DNA of 64,000 nt from an uncultured Enterococcus sp. (GCF_913775425.1 NZ_CAJYIS010000011.1:62001-126000), one strand, 5' to 3'. Shown: positions 41,048-51,430, numbered from the stretch's first letter. A program made the numbers and translations. The notes: a model not told the origin generated them from the letters alone.

Positions 41048-42259
41048 ATGAAAAAACGCGTAGTAGAAATTAATCATTTAACGAAAACTTATAATATGTA
41101 TCCAAATCCGACAGCACGCTTGAAGGAAGCTTTACATCCAAAACGAAAAAGTTATCATGAGATCTTTTATGCGTTGAATGATGTAAATATTCATGTCAAT
41201 CAAGGTGAAATGGTGGGATTTATTGGAGAAAATGGTTCAGGAAAATCGACCATTTTAAAAATTATCACAGGTGTATTGACTCCAACTGAAGGTGAAGTCA
41301 AAATCGAGGGCAATATTGCCGCTTTACTAGAATTGGGTTCTGGGTTTAATCCTGAGTATAGTGGATATGAGAATATTTTCTTAAACGGAATGGTTTTAGG
41401 GTATTCTCGTGATCAAATGCAAGAAAAAGTAGAAGATATTATCAATTTTGCAGATATTGGGGATCATTTATATCAACCAGTCAAAACTTATTCAAGTGGG
41501 ATGTTTGTCCGTTTAGCTTTTGCGGTGGCCATCAATGTCGATCCAGATATCTTGATCGTCGATGAAGCATTAGCTGTAGGCGATTTGGAGTTCCAATTGA
41601 AATGTATGGAAAAATTTACTGAGTTTCGAAACCAAGGGAAAACGGTATTATTTGTTTCGCACGACGTCAATGCTGTTCGCCGTTTTTGTGACCGCGTGTA
41701 TTGGTTAAAAAATGGAGTCGTTGAAGCAGAAGGCGAAACAATGGAGATCACGGAAGAATACGAAAACTTCTTGAAGAAAAAATCGATCAAAACGGTCGAC
41801 CGAGAAAAAAGCACAGTTGAAGAACATTCTGCTTTAGATATTGTGGAAGTCAAATCGGCAGTATTGCTTGATGAAGATCAACAACCGATTGATTTAGTGA
41901 CACAAGATAGTAAAGTATTTGTCAAAGTTGAGTATCAGGTAAACGATCCGTCGATCAAACACCCTGTATTAGGTGTGGCGATTCGTACAGTAAACAATCA
42001 ATACGTTTGCGGGTTGAATACCTTACTTGATGAAACTGAGATTCCTTGGAAAAAAGGGTTGAACACGTTTTATATCGAATACCCTAAAATGGCTCTTTTA
42101 GGTGGGGAATATTATTTTGACGTGGCGATCTTTGAAGAAAATGCAACGGTCCCATTTGTATATAAAACCAAATACATTACCATGTTTATTACAGGAAAAT
42201 ACGTCGGTGAAGGGATTGTCGTATTAGATCATGAGTGGAAAGGATCGGTTCAGGAATGA
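41048..42259 (+). CDS. Polysaccharide ABC transporter ATPase with C-terminal Wzt-like domain (RgpD/TagH/EpaM type)
   Basis: GFIGENGSGKSTILKIITGVLTPTEG, YSSGMFVRLAFAVA, VDEALAVGD; ~150-aa C-terminal extension IVEVKSAVLLDEDQQPIDL... Confidence 0.92.
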   Translation: MKKRVVEINHLTKTYNMYPNPTARLKEALHPKRKSYHEIFYALNDVNIHVNQGEMVGFIGENGSGKSTILKIITGVLTPTEGEVKIEGNIAALLELGSGFNPEYSGYENIFLNGMVLGYSRDQMQEKVEDIINFADIGDHLYQPVKTYSSGMFVRLAFAVAINVDPDILIVDEALAVGDLEFQLKCMEKFTEFRNQGKTVLFVSHDVNAVRRFCDRVYWLKNGVVEAEGETMEITEEYENFLKKKSIKTVDREKSTVEEHSALDIVEVKSAVLLDEDQQPIDLVTQDSKVFVKVEYQVNDPSIKHPVLGVAIRTVNNQYVCGLNTLLDETEIPWKKGLNTFYIEYPKMALLGGEYYFDVAIFEENATVPFVYKTKYITMFITGKYVGEGIVVLDHEWKGSVQE

Positions 42260-45200
42260 AATATGATTTTGAAATGACGATCGATGAACAAAGTAGTGTG
42301 GGCAAAATTGTCGCACAAGTAAAAGATAAAAGTCGTGTATTAGAATTCGGTCCAGGGAATGGCCGGATGACCAATTATTTAACTACAGAAAAAGAATGTG
42401 ACGTATCTATTGTAGAGTTCGATGAAGAACTCTACAATTTTGTTATGCAGTTTGCAAAAGATGGATTTTTAGGCAATATCGAAGAGTTTAAGTGGTTTGA
42501 TTACTTCCAAGATCAAACATTCGATGCCATTATCTTTGCGGATGTTTTAGAACATCTAGTTGATCCTATTGCTGCATTAAATGCTGCTAAAAAGCTGCTA
42601 GCAAAAGATGGACAACTACTGATCAGTTTCCCAAATCTGGCACATAATTCACCATTGATCGGATTGTTTAACAACCAATTGGATTGGAACGAATTTGGGT
42701 TACTCGACCATACGCATAATACATTTTACACACAAACCGGTTTTGAAAAAGTCTTTGCATCACTTGATTTACATATTGCAATCGAAGATTTCACGTATTC
42801 TCAAGTCGGACAAAATGAAATTCAGACAACTTATGAAGATTTACCCGAAAAAATCCGCTATGCGTTTAAAATGAGACCGTTTGGTGAAGTGTACCAATAT
42901 TTTTATGCACTAACGCTAACACCAGTCGCTCATCCAAAACGCGCAAATCCAATCAACTCTCATTTTATCCATCACGTACAATTGGCCTTTACGATTGCGG
43001 GGAAACAAGAAATCCATCCGTTACTTTATAATCAAGTAACACAAGAAAACCAAACGAGTACGCACCAAATCGATCCTAAAGTGGAACAGTTGAAAATCGT
43101 GCCATTTGAAGGCAATGGGATAATGGAGTTTACCGCGCAGATCGACGGAAAACGCATTCGACCAATTCAAACAAATGCCGTTTGGAAAACAGAACAAACC
43201 TATGTTTTTACAGGTATTGATGAAAATCCTTATTTTATTTTTGATGGCAATCAAATTGCAGGTCAAAACGTGACGCTTTATTTCAAGATGATCGATCAAA
43301 ATAGCTTTTCTGAACTTGAAACACGTGTATTGGACTATGCACACCAACAAGAAAGCGTGATTGCGCGTTTAAATGAGACACACGCAAAAGAATTGTTAGC
43401 GCTAGAAACAGAAAAAGAAGAATTGATTGCAAAAACTGCAGCGTTATTTGATCAATCGACAATCAAGCAAGGTGTTGAAAAATGGCATCAAGAAGCATTG
43501 AAACAGTATCATTTATATGATGAAAGTCTATTTTCTGACATTAAGTTGATGGTAGAGACGATTGAAAATGATCCAGATCGAAATGTAGCTATTATTAAAG
43601 GCTGGGGCTATTCTGTTTCTGAGAAAGCGCCATTAACGTATCAAGTCCCACTATTTGAAGGGTTATTTTCACTAGTGACGCCGTTATATCGCAAAGATGT
43701 TAATGATATGTTTGATTTGCCTAAGGAAGTCAAATATGGATTTATGATCGAAATCGATCACAAACAAATTGATAAAGTAATTGGACTAGACGTGACGATC
43801 CCAGAAACAGGACAAAGTTATGCGTTGAAATTCCAAAAGCATAATTTGGACAATACACCATGGGCGAAAAAAGTGCGGTATGTTTTAGGCGCGATTCGCC
43901 AACAAGGATTGCGTAATGTGTTGCGTAATCGTAAAATGCGCTTAGATCAAGCAGATCAATACGAAAAATGGATCAAAGAACACGAGCAATACGATGTAAA
44001 AGCAGTCAAACAAGAAATTCAAACATTTGCTGTCAAACCGAAGATCTCATTAGTCGTACCGGTTTATAATGTCGAAGAAAAATGGTTGCGTGCATGTATT
44101 GATTCGTTGACGCAGCAATATTATGAAAACTGGGAATTATGTTTAGCAGACGATGCCTCACCAAAACCTGAAATCAAACCGTTGATTGAACGATATGTTG
44201 AATCAGATCCGCGGATCAAAGCGGTTTTCCGTGAGCAAAATGGACACATCTCAGAGGCAACGAATTCAGCGATTGGCTTGGCAACAGGTGAGTATGTTGG
44301 ATTTATGGACAATGATGACGAACTTGCACCTCAAGCATTATATGAAGTGGTCAAAGCGATTAATGAAGATCACGATTATGAGTTTATTTATACGGATGAA
44401 GATAAATTAAATCTTTCAGGAAAACGGTTTGATCCGTTTTTTAAACCGAATTGGAATCAAACCTTGTTACTAGGCCATAACTATATTACCCATTTTGTTG
44501 TAGTGAAACGCACATTGCTTGATCAAGTTGGTGGTTTACGCAGTGAATTTAATGGTAGCCAAGATTATGATTTTGTATTACGAGCGACTCAGGCAGCGAA
44601 AAAAGTTCATCATATTCCGGTGATCTGCTATCATTGGCGTACAGTCGAAACGTCAGTTGCCTTTGATCCAAAGAGTAAAGAATATGCCTATATTGCCGGT
44701 CAAAGAGCAATTGAAGAAGCATTGAAGCAAAAAGAAATCGAAGCCAAAGTCACGATGACCAAACATTATGGTGCGTATAAAGTCGAGTATCTCTATGCGG
44801 AAGAACCGTTAGTGTCGATTGTAGCATTAGGTGAAAATCAGCGTGTGAGCTTGTGGGTGGAAGATATCTTAAAGCAAACTTACTATAGTAATATCGAGAT
44901 TCTCGTTCCCAAAGCATTTCAACAAGCCTTCCCAACTAGTGATAAACGCGTTTCATTTGTTGAAGGCGATACGATCAACGAACGTGTGAGTCAAGCTAAA
45001 GGGGAGTATATCGTGTGTCTAAATGAACAGCTGACACCGTATCATCCAGAGTGGTTAAAAGAATTGATGAATCCTTTGAGACAAGAAAATGTTGGAGCAG
45101 TTGTAGGGAAAGTCATTTTAGCAGACGAAAAAGTCTTAAACGTAGGTGTTGGCTTGCGTAAACCTGCTGTTATTTTTGAGGATCAAGGAACGACAAAAGA

Positions 45201-45498
45201 ATCGATCGGATATTATTTCCGTTCAGTGCTGCCAAGAGAAATCTATACAGCAACGATGGATGTTGTAGCAATGCGAAAATTAGACCTACTGGCACTTAAA
45301 GATACACCAGTAACTAATGATCCGACGCATACAGTAATTGGACCAGAAGTCTACCATCAATTAGGGAAAAAAGTTGTCTTTACCCCATATAGTCTTTTAG
45401 TATATATTGGCACAAAACCAGAAGAAACATACAAGATGGATTGGCAAGCATCGATGGATGACTTACACGATCCTTATCAAAATCCTCATGCATTATAG
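42256..45498 (+). CDS. SAM-dependent methyltransferase fused to family 2 glycosyltransferase, with a second divergent GT-like C-terminal domain
   Basis: VLEFGPGNGRMTNYL, DAIIFADVLEHLVDP; then PKISLVVPVYNVEEKWLRACIDSL...FMDNDDELAP; ATGA overlap with ATPase gene. Confidence 0.9.
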   Translation: MKYDFEMTIDEQSSVGKIVAQVKDKSRVLEFGPGNGRMTNYLTTEKECDVSIVEFDEELYNFVMQFAKDGFLGNIEEFKWFDYFQDQTFDAIIFADVLEHLVDPIAALNAAKKLLAKDGQLLISFPNLAHNSPLIGLFNNQLDWNEFGLLDHTHNTFYTQTGFEKVFASLDLHIAIEDFTYSQVGQNEIQTTYEDLPEKIRYAFKMRPFGEVYQYFYALTLTPVAHPKRANPINSHFIHHVQLAFTIAGKQEIHPLLYNQVTQENQTSTHQIDPKVEQLKIVPFEGNGIMEFTAQIDGKRIRPIQTNAVWKTEQTYVFTGIDENPYFIFDGNQIAGQNVTLYFKMIDQNSFSELETRVLDYAHQQESVIARLNETHAKELLALETEKEELIAKTAALFDQSTIKQGVEKWHQEALKQYHLYDESLFSDIKLMVETIENDPDRNVAIIKGWGYSVSEKAPLTYQVPLFEGLFSLVTPLYRKDVNDMFDLPKEVKYGFMIEIDHKQIDKVIGLDVTIPETGQSYALKFQKHNLDNTPWAKKVRYVLGAIRQQGLRNVLRNRKMRLDQADQYEKWIKEHEQYDVKAVKQEIQTFAVKPKISLVVPVYNVEEKWLRACIDSLTQQYYENWELCLADDASPKPEIKPLIERYVESDPRIKAVFREQNGHISEATNSAIGLATGEYVGFMDNDDELAPQALYEVVKAINEDHDYEFIYTDEDKLNLSGKRFDPFFKPNWNQTLLLGHNYITHFVVVKRTLLDQVGGLRSEFNGSQDYDFVLRATQAAKKVHHIPVICYHWRTVETSVAFDPKSKEYAYIAGQRAIEEALKQKEIEAKVTMTKHYGAYKVEYLYAEEPLVSIVALGENQRVSLWVEDILKQTYYSNIEILVPKAFQQAFPTSDKRVSFVEGDTINERVSQAKGEYIVCLNEQLTPYHPEWLKELMNPLRQENVGAVVGKVILADEKVLNVGVGLRKPAVIFEDQGTTKESIGYYFRSVLPREIYTATMDVVAMRKLDLLALKDTPVTNDPTHTVIGPEVYHQLGKKVVFTPYSLLVYIGTKPEETYKMDWQASMDDLHDPYQNPHAL

Positions 45499-45511
45499 TA
45501 AGGAGTAAATC

Positions 45512-47644
45512 ATGTCTGAAAATGAATTGATTGTCTATATTGATAGTATTCAACAAGATAAAAAACAAAATAGTTATTTGCTGACAGGTTGGGCATTGGA
45601 TAAAGACCATAAAACGGTCCCAAGCATAAACGTGCGTTCATCCCATAAACGTGCTACCTGTACGATGCTTTCTCGTAGCGATGTGATCATGGCGCAAAAA
45701 TTAAGCGGTGATATCAAAGCGGGTTTTCAATTAGAAATTGTGCAGCCTAAAAGTCCAATCGAACTAGAATTTACATCAGGCGAGCATGTACGTGTGGAAA
45801 CAGTCGAATTGACTGGAGCATATCCAGCGATCCCAGGACGTGAAACGACGATGCAAAAGCAACTTGCAACGCTTAAAAAAGTCGTACGCTATTATCAAAA
45901 AAATGGATTGAAGGCCACATTGAATCGGTTGAAAAAACAACAAGTCAAATTACAAACAGAAGATTACGCAGCTTTTTTAAAAACTCATGAAAACTGGGAT
46001 ATCGAGGCCATTCAAGCAGAGATCGCATCATTTTCGTATCAACCAAAAATCAGTATTTTGATGCCAGTTTATAATGTCGAAGAAGAATGGTTAACCAAGT
46101 GTATTCAATCGGTACAAGGTCAATTTTATGAAAATTGGGAATTGTGCATGAGTGATGATGCCTCTAGCGATGTGAAGGTCAAACCGTTACTTGAAAAATT
46201 TGTCGCACAAGATCCACGCATTAGAGTAGTCTATCGCAAAGAAAATGGACATATCTCTAAAGCGACGAACTCAGCATTAGAAATTGCCACTGGTGAGTTT
46301 TGTGCCTTATTGGATAATGATGATGAACTTGCACCGATCGCCTTATATGAAGTTGTCAAACGATTAAACGAACAGCCAGATCTCGATTTGATTTATAGTG
46401 ATGAAGATAAAATCGACATGCAAGGCAATCGATTCGATCCAGCTTTTAAACCAGATTACTCACCTGATTTATTATTGGGTACAAACTATATTTCTCATTT
46501 AGGGGTGTACCGTACTGAAATTTTACGTCACATCAAAGGGTTTCGTGTGGGATATGAAGGGTCACAAGATTACGATCTAGTGTTACGTTTTGTGGAGCAA
46601 ACAACTCCTGAAAAGATCGCACATATACCCAAAATTTTATATTACTGGCGGATTTTACCGACCTCGACTGCGGCGGATCAATCGACGAAAGGGTATGCGT
46701 TTGACGCTGGTTTAAAAGCCGTGCAAGATGCTTTGATTCGTCGAAAGATTAAAGGGACAGCGACCCATGCTGCAGGTAATGGATTGTTCGATGTCCATTA
46801 TGAGATTTTAGAAGAATCTTTAGTCAGTGTGATTATTCCCACAAAAAATGGCTATGAAGATATGAAGCGTTGTTTGGAATCGATCGTGGCAAAGACCAAT
46901 TATCCAAACTATGAGCTCGTCGTAGCAGATAATGGTAGTGATGATCCACGCATGAAGACACTTTATGAGGAATATCAGACCGTATTAAAAGACCGATTTA
47001 CAGTTGTTGATCTACCGATTCCTTTTAATTATTCTCGGATCAATAATTTAGCAGCTAAAGAAGCTAAAGGAAAATATCTGTTGTTTTTAAATAACGATAC
47101 CGAAGTAATCACGGAAAATTGGATGAGTAAAATGGTCTCGTTTGCGCAATTTGAACGAATTGGTTGTGTCGGAGCGAAATTGTATTACCCAAACCATACG
47201 ATCCAACATGCTGGAGTCGTATTGGGAATGGGAGGCGCTGCAGGGCATCCACATCATACTTACCCGCGTGGCGACTTTGGTTATTTCGGTAAATTAGAAA
47301 TCAACGTTAATTACTCTGCTGTTACAGCGGCGTGTTTAATGATTCGTGCGCAAGATTTTGCTACGTTAAATGGATTCAATGAAGAGTTAACCGTAGCCTT
47401 TAATGATGTCGATCTTTGTCTAAGAGAGCAAGCGCTTGGTCGCAATAATCTTTTCGTGCATGAAGTAGAGCTGTTCCATTTTGAATCACAATCTCGCGGA
47501 TATGAAAATACCCCAGAAAAGCAAGCACGATTTGAAAAAGAGACTGCCTATATGTATGAAAAATGGGGCGATCTGATTGAAAACGATCCTTTTTATAATC
47601 CGAATTTGACGCGTACAGGTGGGAATTTTGCTTTACGTCAATAA
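45512..47644 (+). CDS. Tandem-domain family 2 glycosyltransferase (rhamnosyltransferase-like)
   Basis: PKISILMPVYNVEEEWLTKCIQSV...LLDNDDELAP and SVIIPTKNGYEDMKRCLESIV...LFLNNDTEVITENW. Confidence 0.93.
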   Translation: MSENELIVYIDSIQQDKKQNSYLLTGWALDKDHKTVPSINVRSSHKRATCTMLSRSDVIMAQKLSGDIKAGFQLEIVQPKSPIELEFTSGEHVRVETVELTGAYPAIPGRETTMQKQLATLKKVVRYYQKNGLKATLNRLKKQQVKLQTEDYAAFLKTHENWDIEAIQAEIASFSYQPKISILMPVYNVEEEWLTKCIQSVQGQFYENWELCMSDDASSDVKVKPLLEKFVAQDPRIRVVYRKENGHISKATNSALEIATGEFCALLDNDDELAPIALYEVVKRLNEQPDLDLIYSDEDKIDMQGNRFDPAFKPDYSPDLLLGTNYISHLGVYRTEILRHIKGFRVGYEGSQDYDLVLRFVEQTTPEKIAHIPKILYYWRILPTSTAADQSTKGYAFDAGLKAVQDALIRRKIKGTATHAAGNGLFDVHYEILEESLVSVIIPTKNGYEDMKRCLESIVAKTNYPNYELVVADNGSDDPRMKTLYEEYQTVLKDRFTVVDLPIPFNYSRINNLAAKEAKGKYLLFLNNDTEVITENWMSKMVSFAQFERIGCVGAKLYYPNHTIQHAGVVLGMGGAAGHPHHTYPRGDFGYFGKLEINVNYSAVTAACLMIRAQDFATLNGFNEELTVAFNDVDLCLREQALGRNNLFVHEVELFHFESQSRGYENTPEKQARFEKETAYMYEKWGDLIENDPFYNPNLTRTGGNFALRQ

Positions 47645-47758
47645 ATTATTACAAAAAGATTAAATTAAATTGAATTTTCATTTTGCGATTGCAGTCTGTT
47701 TTGTCTTATGGCAAAATCAAAAGTGGACATTTAAAGTAGACTAGAACAGGGGTGCAAA

Positions 47759-48916
47759 ATGAAACCATATCAAAAGATTGCCGTATCCGTTTTAGGTGTA
47801 TTGATTGCACTAGTAACGATCGGTACTGTATACGCCGCAAATTTGTATGGAGCAGCAAGCGATACATTTAATCGAATCAGTAAAACAGCGCCATCACGTA
47901 AATCAGATTTACGCGATAGCTCAGTAGATATTTCAAAAAGTGAACCTTTCTCAATTATTTTGATGGGAATCGATACCGGTGCTTTAGGCCGTACTGAACA
48001 AGGCCGTTCGGATAGTATGATGGTCGTTACGGTCAATCCACAAAAAAAACAATCGACGATCGTCAGTTTAGACCGTGATATTTTGACGAATATCGTCGGC
48101 TATGAACCATACGATACACCATATTTTGATAAATTGAATCATGCATATGCATATGGTAGTGTCGATATGGCGATGGATACAGTAGAACAATTATTGGATA
48201 TTCCGCTAGATCACTATGTATCGATCAACATGCAAGGATTGAGTGATTTGATTGATGCAGTTGGTGGGATTACGGTCGAAAATAAAATCGATTTTACCTT
48301 AGATGGTGTACATGTACCCGTTGGAAAAATCAAATTAAATGGTGAAACGGGTCTGGCTTATGCCCGGATGCGTCATGAAGATCCAGAAGGCGATATCGGA
48401 CGTCAACGTCGTCAACGTGAAGTCGTAACCAAAATTTTAGAAAAAGTTATCAGCATGGATAGCATAAATAAATACAAAAAAATCCTTGCTGCAGTAGAAA
48501 AAAATATGTTGACCGATTTGACTTGGGATGAGATGTTAGCGATTGGGAAAAATTACATGCCAGCATTTGACAAGATTCGTTCAGGGCAATTGCAAGGTGA
48601 AAGTGAAACCATCAACGAAACATATTATCAAGTGTTGGGTGTAGATGAGTTGTTAAAAGTCCAAAATGAATTAAAACAACAGCTAAACCTACCAACGCAT
48701 GAGCAGTTGATCATTGATGAAGATTATTACTATTCAGAAAATGGCTTTATCGGAAATCAATTTTATGACGATACAGATTACACCAAAACGGATACTGCTA
48801 AATATACATTTGGTGAAACACTATTTAGTAAAAAATCAGATGCGGCTAATCCAAGCACGCAAAAGAGTGAAGAGGAAACAGTATCTACACAAGAGACAAC
48901 TCAATACGGTGAATAG
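47759..48916 (+). CDS. LytR-CpsA-Psr (LCP) family glycopolymer ligase
   Basis: FSIILMGIDTG...GRSDSMMVVTVNPQKKQSTIVSLDRDI, RMRHEDPEGDIGRQRRQREVV. Confidence 0.95.
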   Translation: MKPYQKIAVSVLGVLIALVTIGTVYAANLYGAASDTFNRISKTAPSRKSDLRDSSVDISKSEPFSIILMGIDTGALGRTEQGRSDSMMVVTVNPQKKQSTIVSLDRDILTNIVGYEPYDTPYFDKLNHAYAYGSVDMAMDTVEQLLDIPLDHYVSINMQGLSDLIDAVGGITVENKIDFTLDGVHVPVGKIKLNGETGLAYARMRHEDPEGDIGRQRRQREVVTKILEKVISMDSINKYKKILAAVEKNMLTDLTWDEMLAIGKNYMPAFDKIRSGQLQGESETINETYYQVLGVDELLKVQNELKQQLNLPTHEQLIIDEDYYYSENGFIGNQFYDDTDYTKTDTAKYTFGETLFSKKSDAANPSTQKSEEETVSTQETTQYGE

Positions 48917-48918
48917 GC

Positions 48919-48952
48919 AAAAGGCAGTTGATATAATCAGCTGCCTTTTCCA
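48919..48952 (+). terminator. Intrinsic terminator after LCP gene
   Basis: aaaaggcagttga-tataa-tcagctgccttttc. Confidence 0.8.
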
Positions 48953-49162
48953 CATGTTATTTTCGTGTTAAAATGTTTCACGGAATTTCTAAACATGAAA
49001 GCTTATTTCAAAAGTGTTTTTAAAATAATGAATGTCATTCGTGAAACATTGCAAGCAGATTTAGAAAAAATTGAAAGTTTTTAAAATATATCAGGTTTTT
49101 TGTACGAATGTCTTTTTTTTTGATAAAATAAGGTGAATGGTCTTCTAGGAAGGATTGAAAGA

Positions 49163-51304
49163 ATGAGAAGAAAAGATTTTTTGTCAAAGCACACATGGAA
49201 AACAAAATTAAATGACGCCAAGAAAGGGCAAGAAAATAAACGAGGACATATTCCATTTCGATTGAATTTTTTATTTTTGATTATTTTTGTGCTATTTGTG
49301 GCGCTGATTTTACGTCTAGGAAATCTACAAATCGTCAATAGTGACAAGTGGGAAAAAGAGATCAAATCCGCCACTGTTACTACTGTCAAACAAAGTACTC
49401 CGCGTGGGTCGATCTATGACGCGACTGGAAAAGTTTTGGCGACCAATCAAGCCAATGCGGCGATTACGTTTACTCGCACAAATGATATGAGTGCGACTGA
49501 CATGTTGGATCTAGCAAAAGAGCTAAACCAATTGATCGATATGCCAGTAGATGAAAACTTGAGCCAGCGGGATTTAAAAGACTATTATTTAGCAGATAAA
49601 AAACACTTAGAAGCAGCACAAAAAAAATTATCTGCTAAAGATCAGTTAAAATCAAGTGGTGATCAATATCAGTTAATGATCGATCAAATCAAAGACGATC
49701 AGTTGAATTTTGATGACAATGAGTTAAAAATTGCCACTATTTTCACGCGTTTAAACAGCGGACAAAACTTGAAACCTGTTTTTGTGAAGAATGAAGATGT
49801 TAGCAATGAAGAGTTAGCCATTGTAGCAGAGAATGCGTCGAAATTACCAGGTATTTCAACAGGGACAGATTGGAGTCGTGAAGTCATTACGGCAAGTAAT
49901 CCGATTGCAAGTATTATTGGGCGTGTGTCGACATCAAAACAAGGATTACCTTCAGAAGAAGCTGAAGAATACTTGAAAAAAGGTTATTTTTCAAATGACC
50001 GTGTTGGAACGAGTTTCTTAGAAAAGCAATACGAAAGTGAGTTACAAGGAAAGAAATCTGAATATGAAGTAACCATTGACAATAATGGGACGATTTCAAG
50101 TACGAAAGAATTATCCGCAGGTTCTAAAGGGGACAATTTAAAACTAACGATTGATGAAGCGTTCCAAGACAAATTTGATACGATCGTCAAAAATGGTTAC
50201 CAACAATTGATTGATTCAGGTGATGCTGAATTTTCAAATGGTATTTATGCGGTAGCGATGAATCCTAAAACAGGAGCGATTTTAGGCGTGTCTGGATATT
50301 ATCACGAAGAAGGCTCTTCTGAGATCCAAGACGATGCGATTGGTACGTTCGTTGGACGTCAGTTTGAACCAGGTTCTGCAATCAAAGCAGCAACGATTAC
50401 GACTGGATTTGATCATGGCGTCATTACACCTGAAAGCAATACTTTATACGATCAACCGATCTATTTAGCCGGATCTCCAGCTAAAGCGTCAGTATTTAAC
50501 CCGTATGGTTCAAATAACCGTTATATCGATGCCGCTCAAGCGTTAGAGATTTCATCAAACTCGTATATGATGCAAATTGCTTTACGTTTATTAGGGATCG
50601 ACTACAAAGGAGGCACTTTGCAAATTCCAGGGTTAGCCGATCAAAAAACAGCATATGAAGAATTACGTGCAGGATTTGCGCAATATGGATTAGGTGTGAA
50701 AACAGGAGTCGATATGCCTGAAGAGGCTGTAGGTGGCCAAGTTGCTTACAATGAATTATCCGATGCGAATTTTGATGGCGGGAAAGTCCTCGATTTAGCA
50801 TTTGGACAGTTTGATACGTATACACCGATTCAACTCGCTCAATATGTATCCGCGATCGCCAATGGTGGTGAGCGTGTGGCGCCACACTTTGTTGAGGGAA
50901 TCTATGGAAACAATGAAAATGGTGATCTTGGTGAAGTCAAACAAGCAATCGAAACCAAAGTCTTAAACAAAATTGAGATCACGCCAGAAGAAATGGCAAT
51001 TATCCAACAAGGGATGCACGATGTTGTTCATGGAAATGATCCGTTTACAACTGCTCGTCCTTTGGCGAGTGCAAAGATGGATCTTTCCGCAAAAACTGGT
51101 ACAGCTGAAGCATATGCATATAAAGATGGACAAGAAATTCCAGTAAATAATTTAAATGCGGTTGTTTATGGACCAACAGAAGATCCAGAAATCGCTGTGG
51201 CGATCATGATTCCAAGAATCAAACAAACGAACCATACGTATCCAAACCTTTCGATTACAAAAGACATCATGGATGCTTATTATGACATGTATTTAGCGAA
51301 ATAA
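49163..51304 (+). CDS. Class B penicillin-binding protein (PBP2B-like)
   Basis: N-terminal TM; FEPGSAIKAATI (SxxK), SSNSYM (SxN), SAKTGTAEAY (KTG). Confidence 0.93.
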   Translation: MRRKDFLSKHTWKTKLNDAKKGQENKRGHIPFRLNFLFLIIFVLFVALILRLGNLQIVNSDKWEKEIKSATVTTVKQSTPRGSIYDATGKVLATNQANAAITFTRTNDMSATDMLDLAKELNQLIDMPVDENLSQRDLKDYYLADKKHLEAAQKKLSAKDQLKSSGDQYQLMIDQIKDDQLNFDDNELKIATIFTRLNSGQNLKPVFVKNEDVSNEELAIVAENASKLPGISTGTDWSREVITASNPIASIIGRVSTSKQGLPSEEAEEYLKKGYFSNDRVGTSFLEKQYESELQGKKSEYEVTIDNNGTISSTKELSAGSKGDNLKLTIDEAFQDKFDTIVKNGYQQLIDSGDAEFSNGIYAVAMNPKTGAILGVSGYYHEEGSSEIQDDAIGTFVGRQFEPGSAIKAATITTGFDHGVITPESNTLYDQPIYLAGSPAKASVFNPYGSNNRYIDAAQALEISSNSYMMQIALRLLGIDYKGGTLQIPGLADQKTAYEELRAGFAQYGLGVKTGVDMPEEAVGGQVAYNELSDANFDGGKVLDLAFGQFDTYTPIQLAQYVSAIANGGERVAPHFVEGIYGNNENGDLGEVKQAIETKVLNKIEITPEEMAIIQQGMHDVVHGNDPFTTARPLASAKMDLSAKTGTAEAYAYKDGQEIPVNNLNAVVYGPTEDPEIAVAIMIPRIKQTNHTYPNLSITKDIMDAYYDMYLAK

Positions 51305-51308
51305 AAAA

Positions 51309-51352
51309 GATAGATCAGAATTGGACAAACAATCCGTTCTGATCTATTATTA
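51309..51352 (+). terminator. Intrinsic terminator
   Basis: atagatcagaa ... ttctgatctattattat. Confidence 0.65.
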
Positions 51353-51430
51353 TAGTGTTGCAATTTCACAAAAAGAGAGTATACTTTTGTATTTGTTAGA
51401 ACTTGAATCGGATATAAGGAGTAAACGCAA

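Noticed and set aside
41488-43350. Minus-strand ORFs of 121 and 109 aa in the ABC ATPase and MT-GT genes
   Set aside because: Antisense to well supported CDS; no initiation signals.
42256-45498. Assembly artefact or frameshift joining methyltransferase and GT genes
   Set aside because: Single uninterrupted frame with sensible linker and coiled-coil segment (QQESVIARLNETHAKELLALETEKEELIAK); fusion looks genuine.
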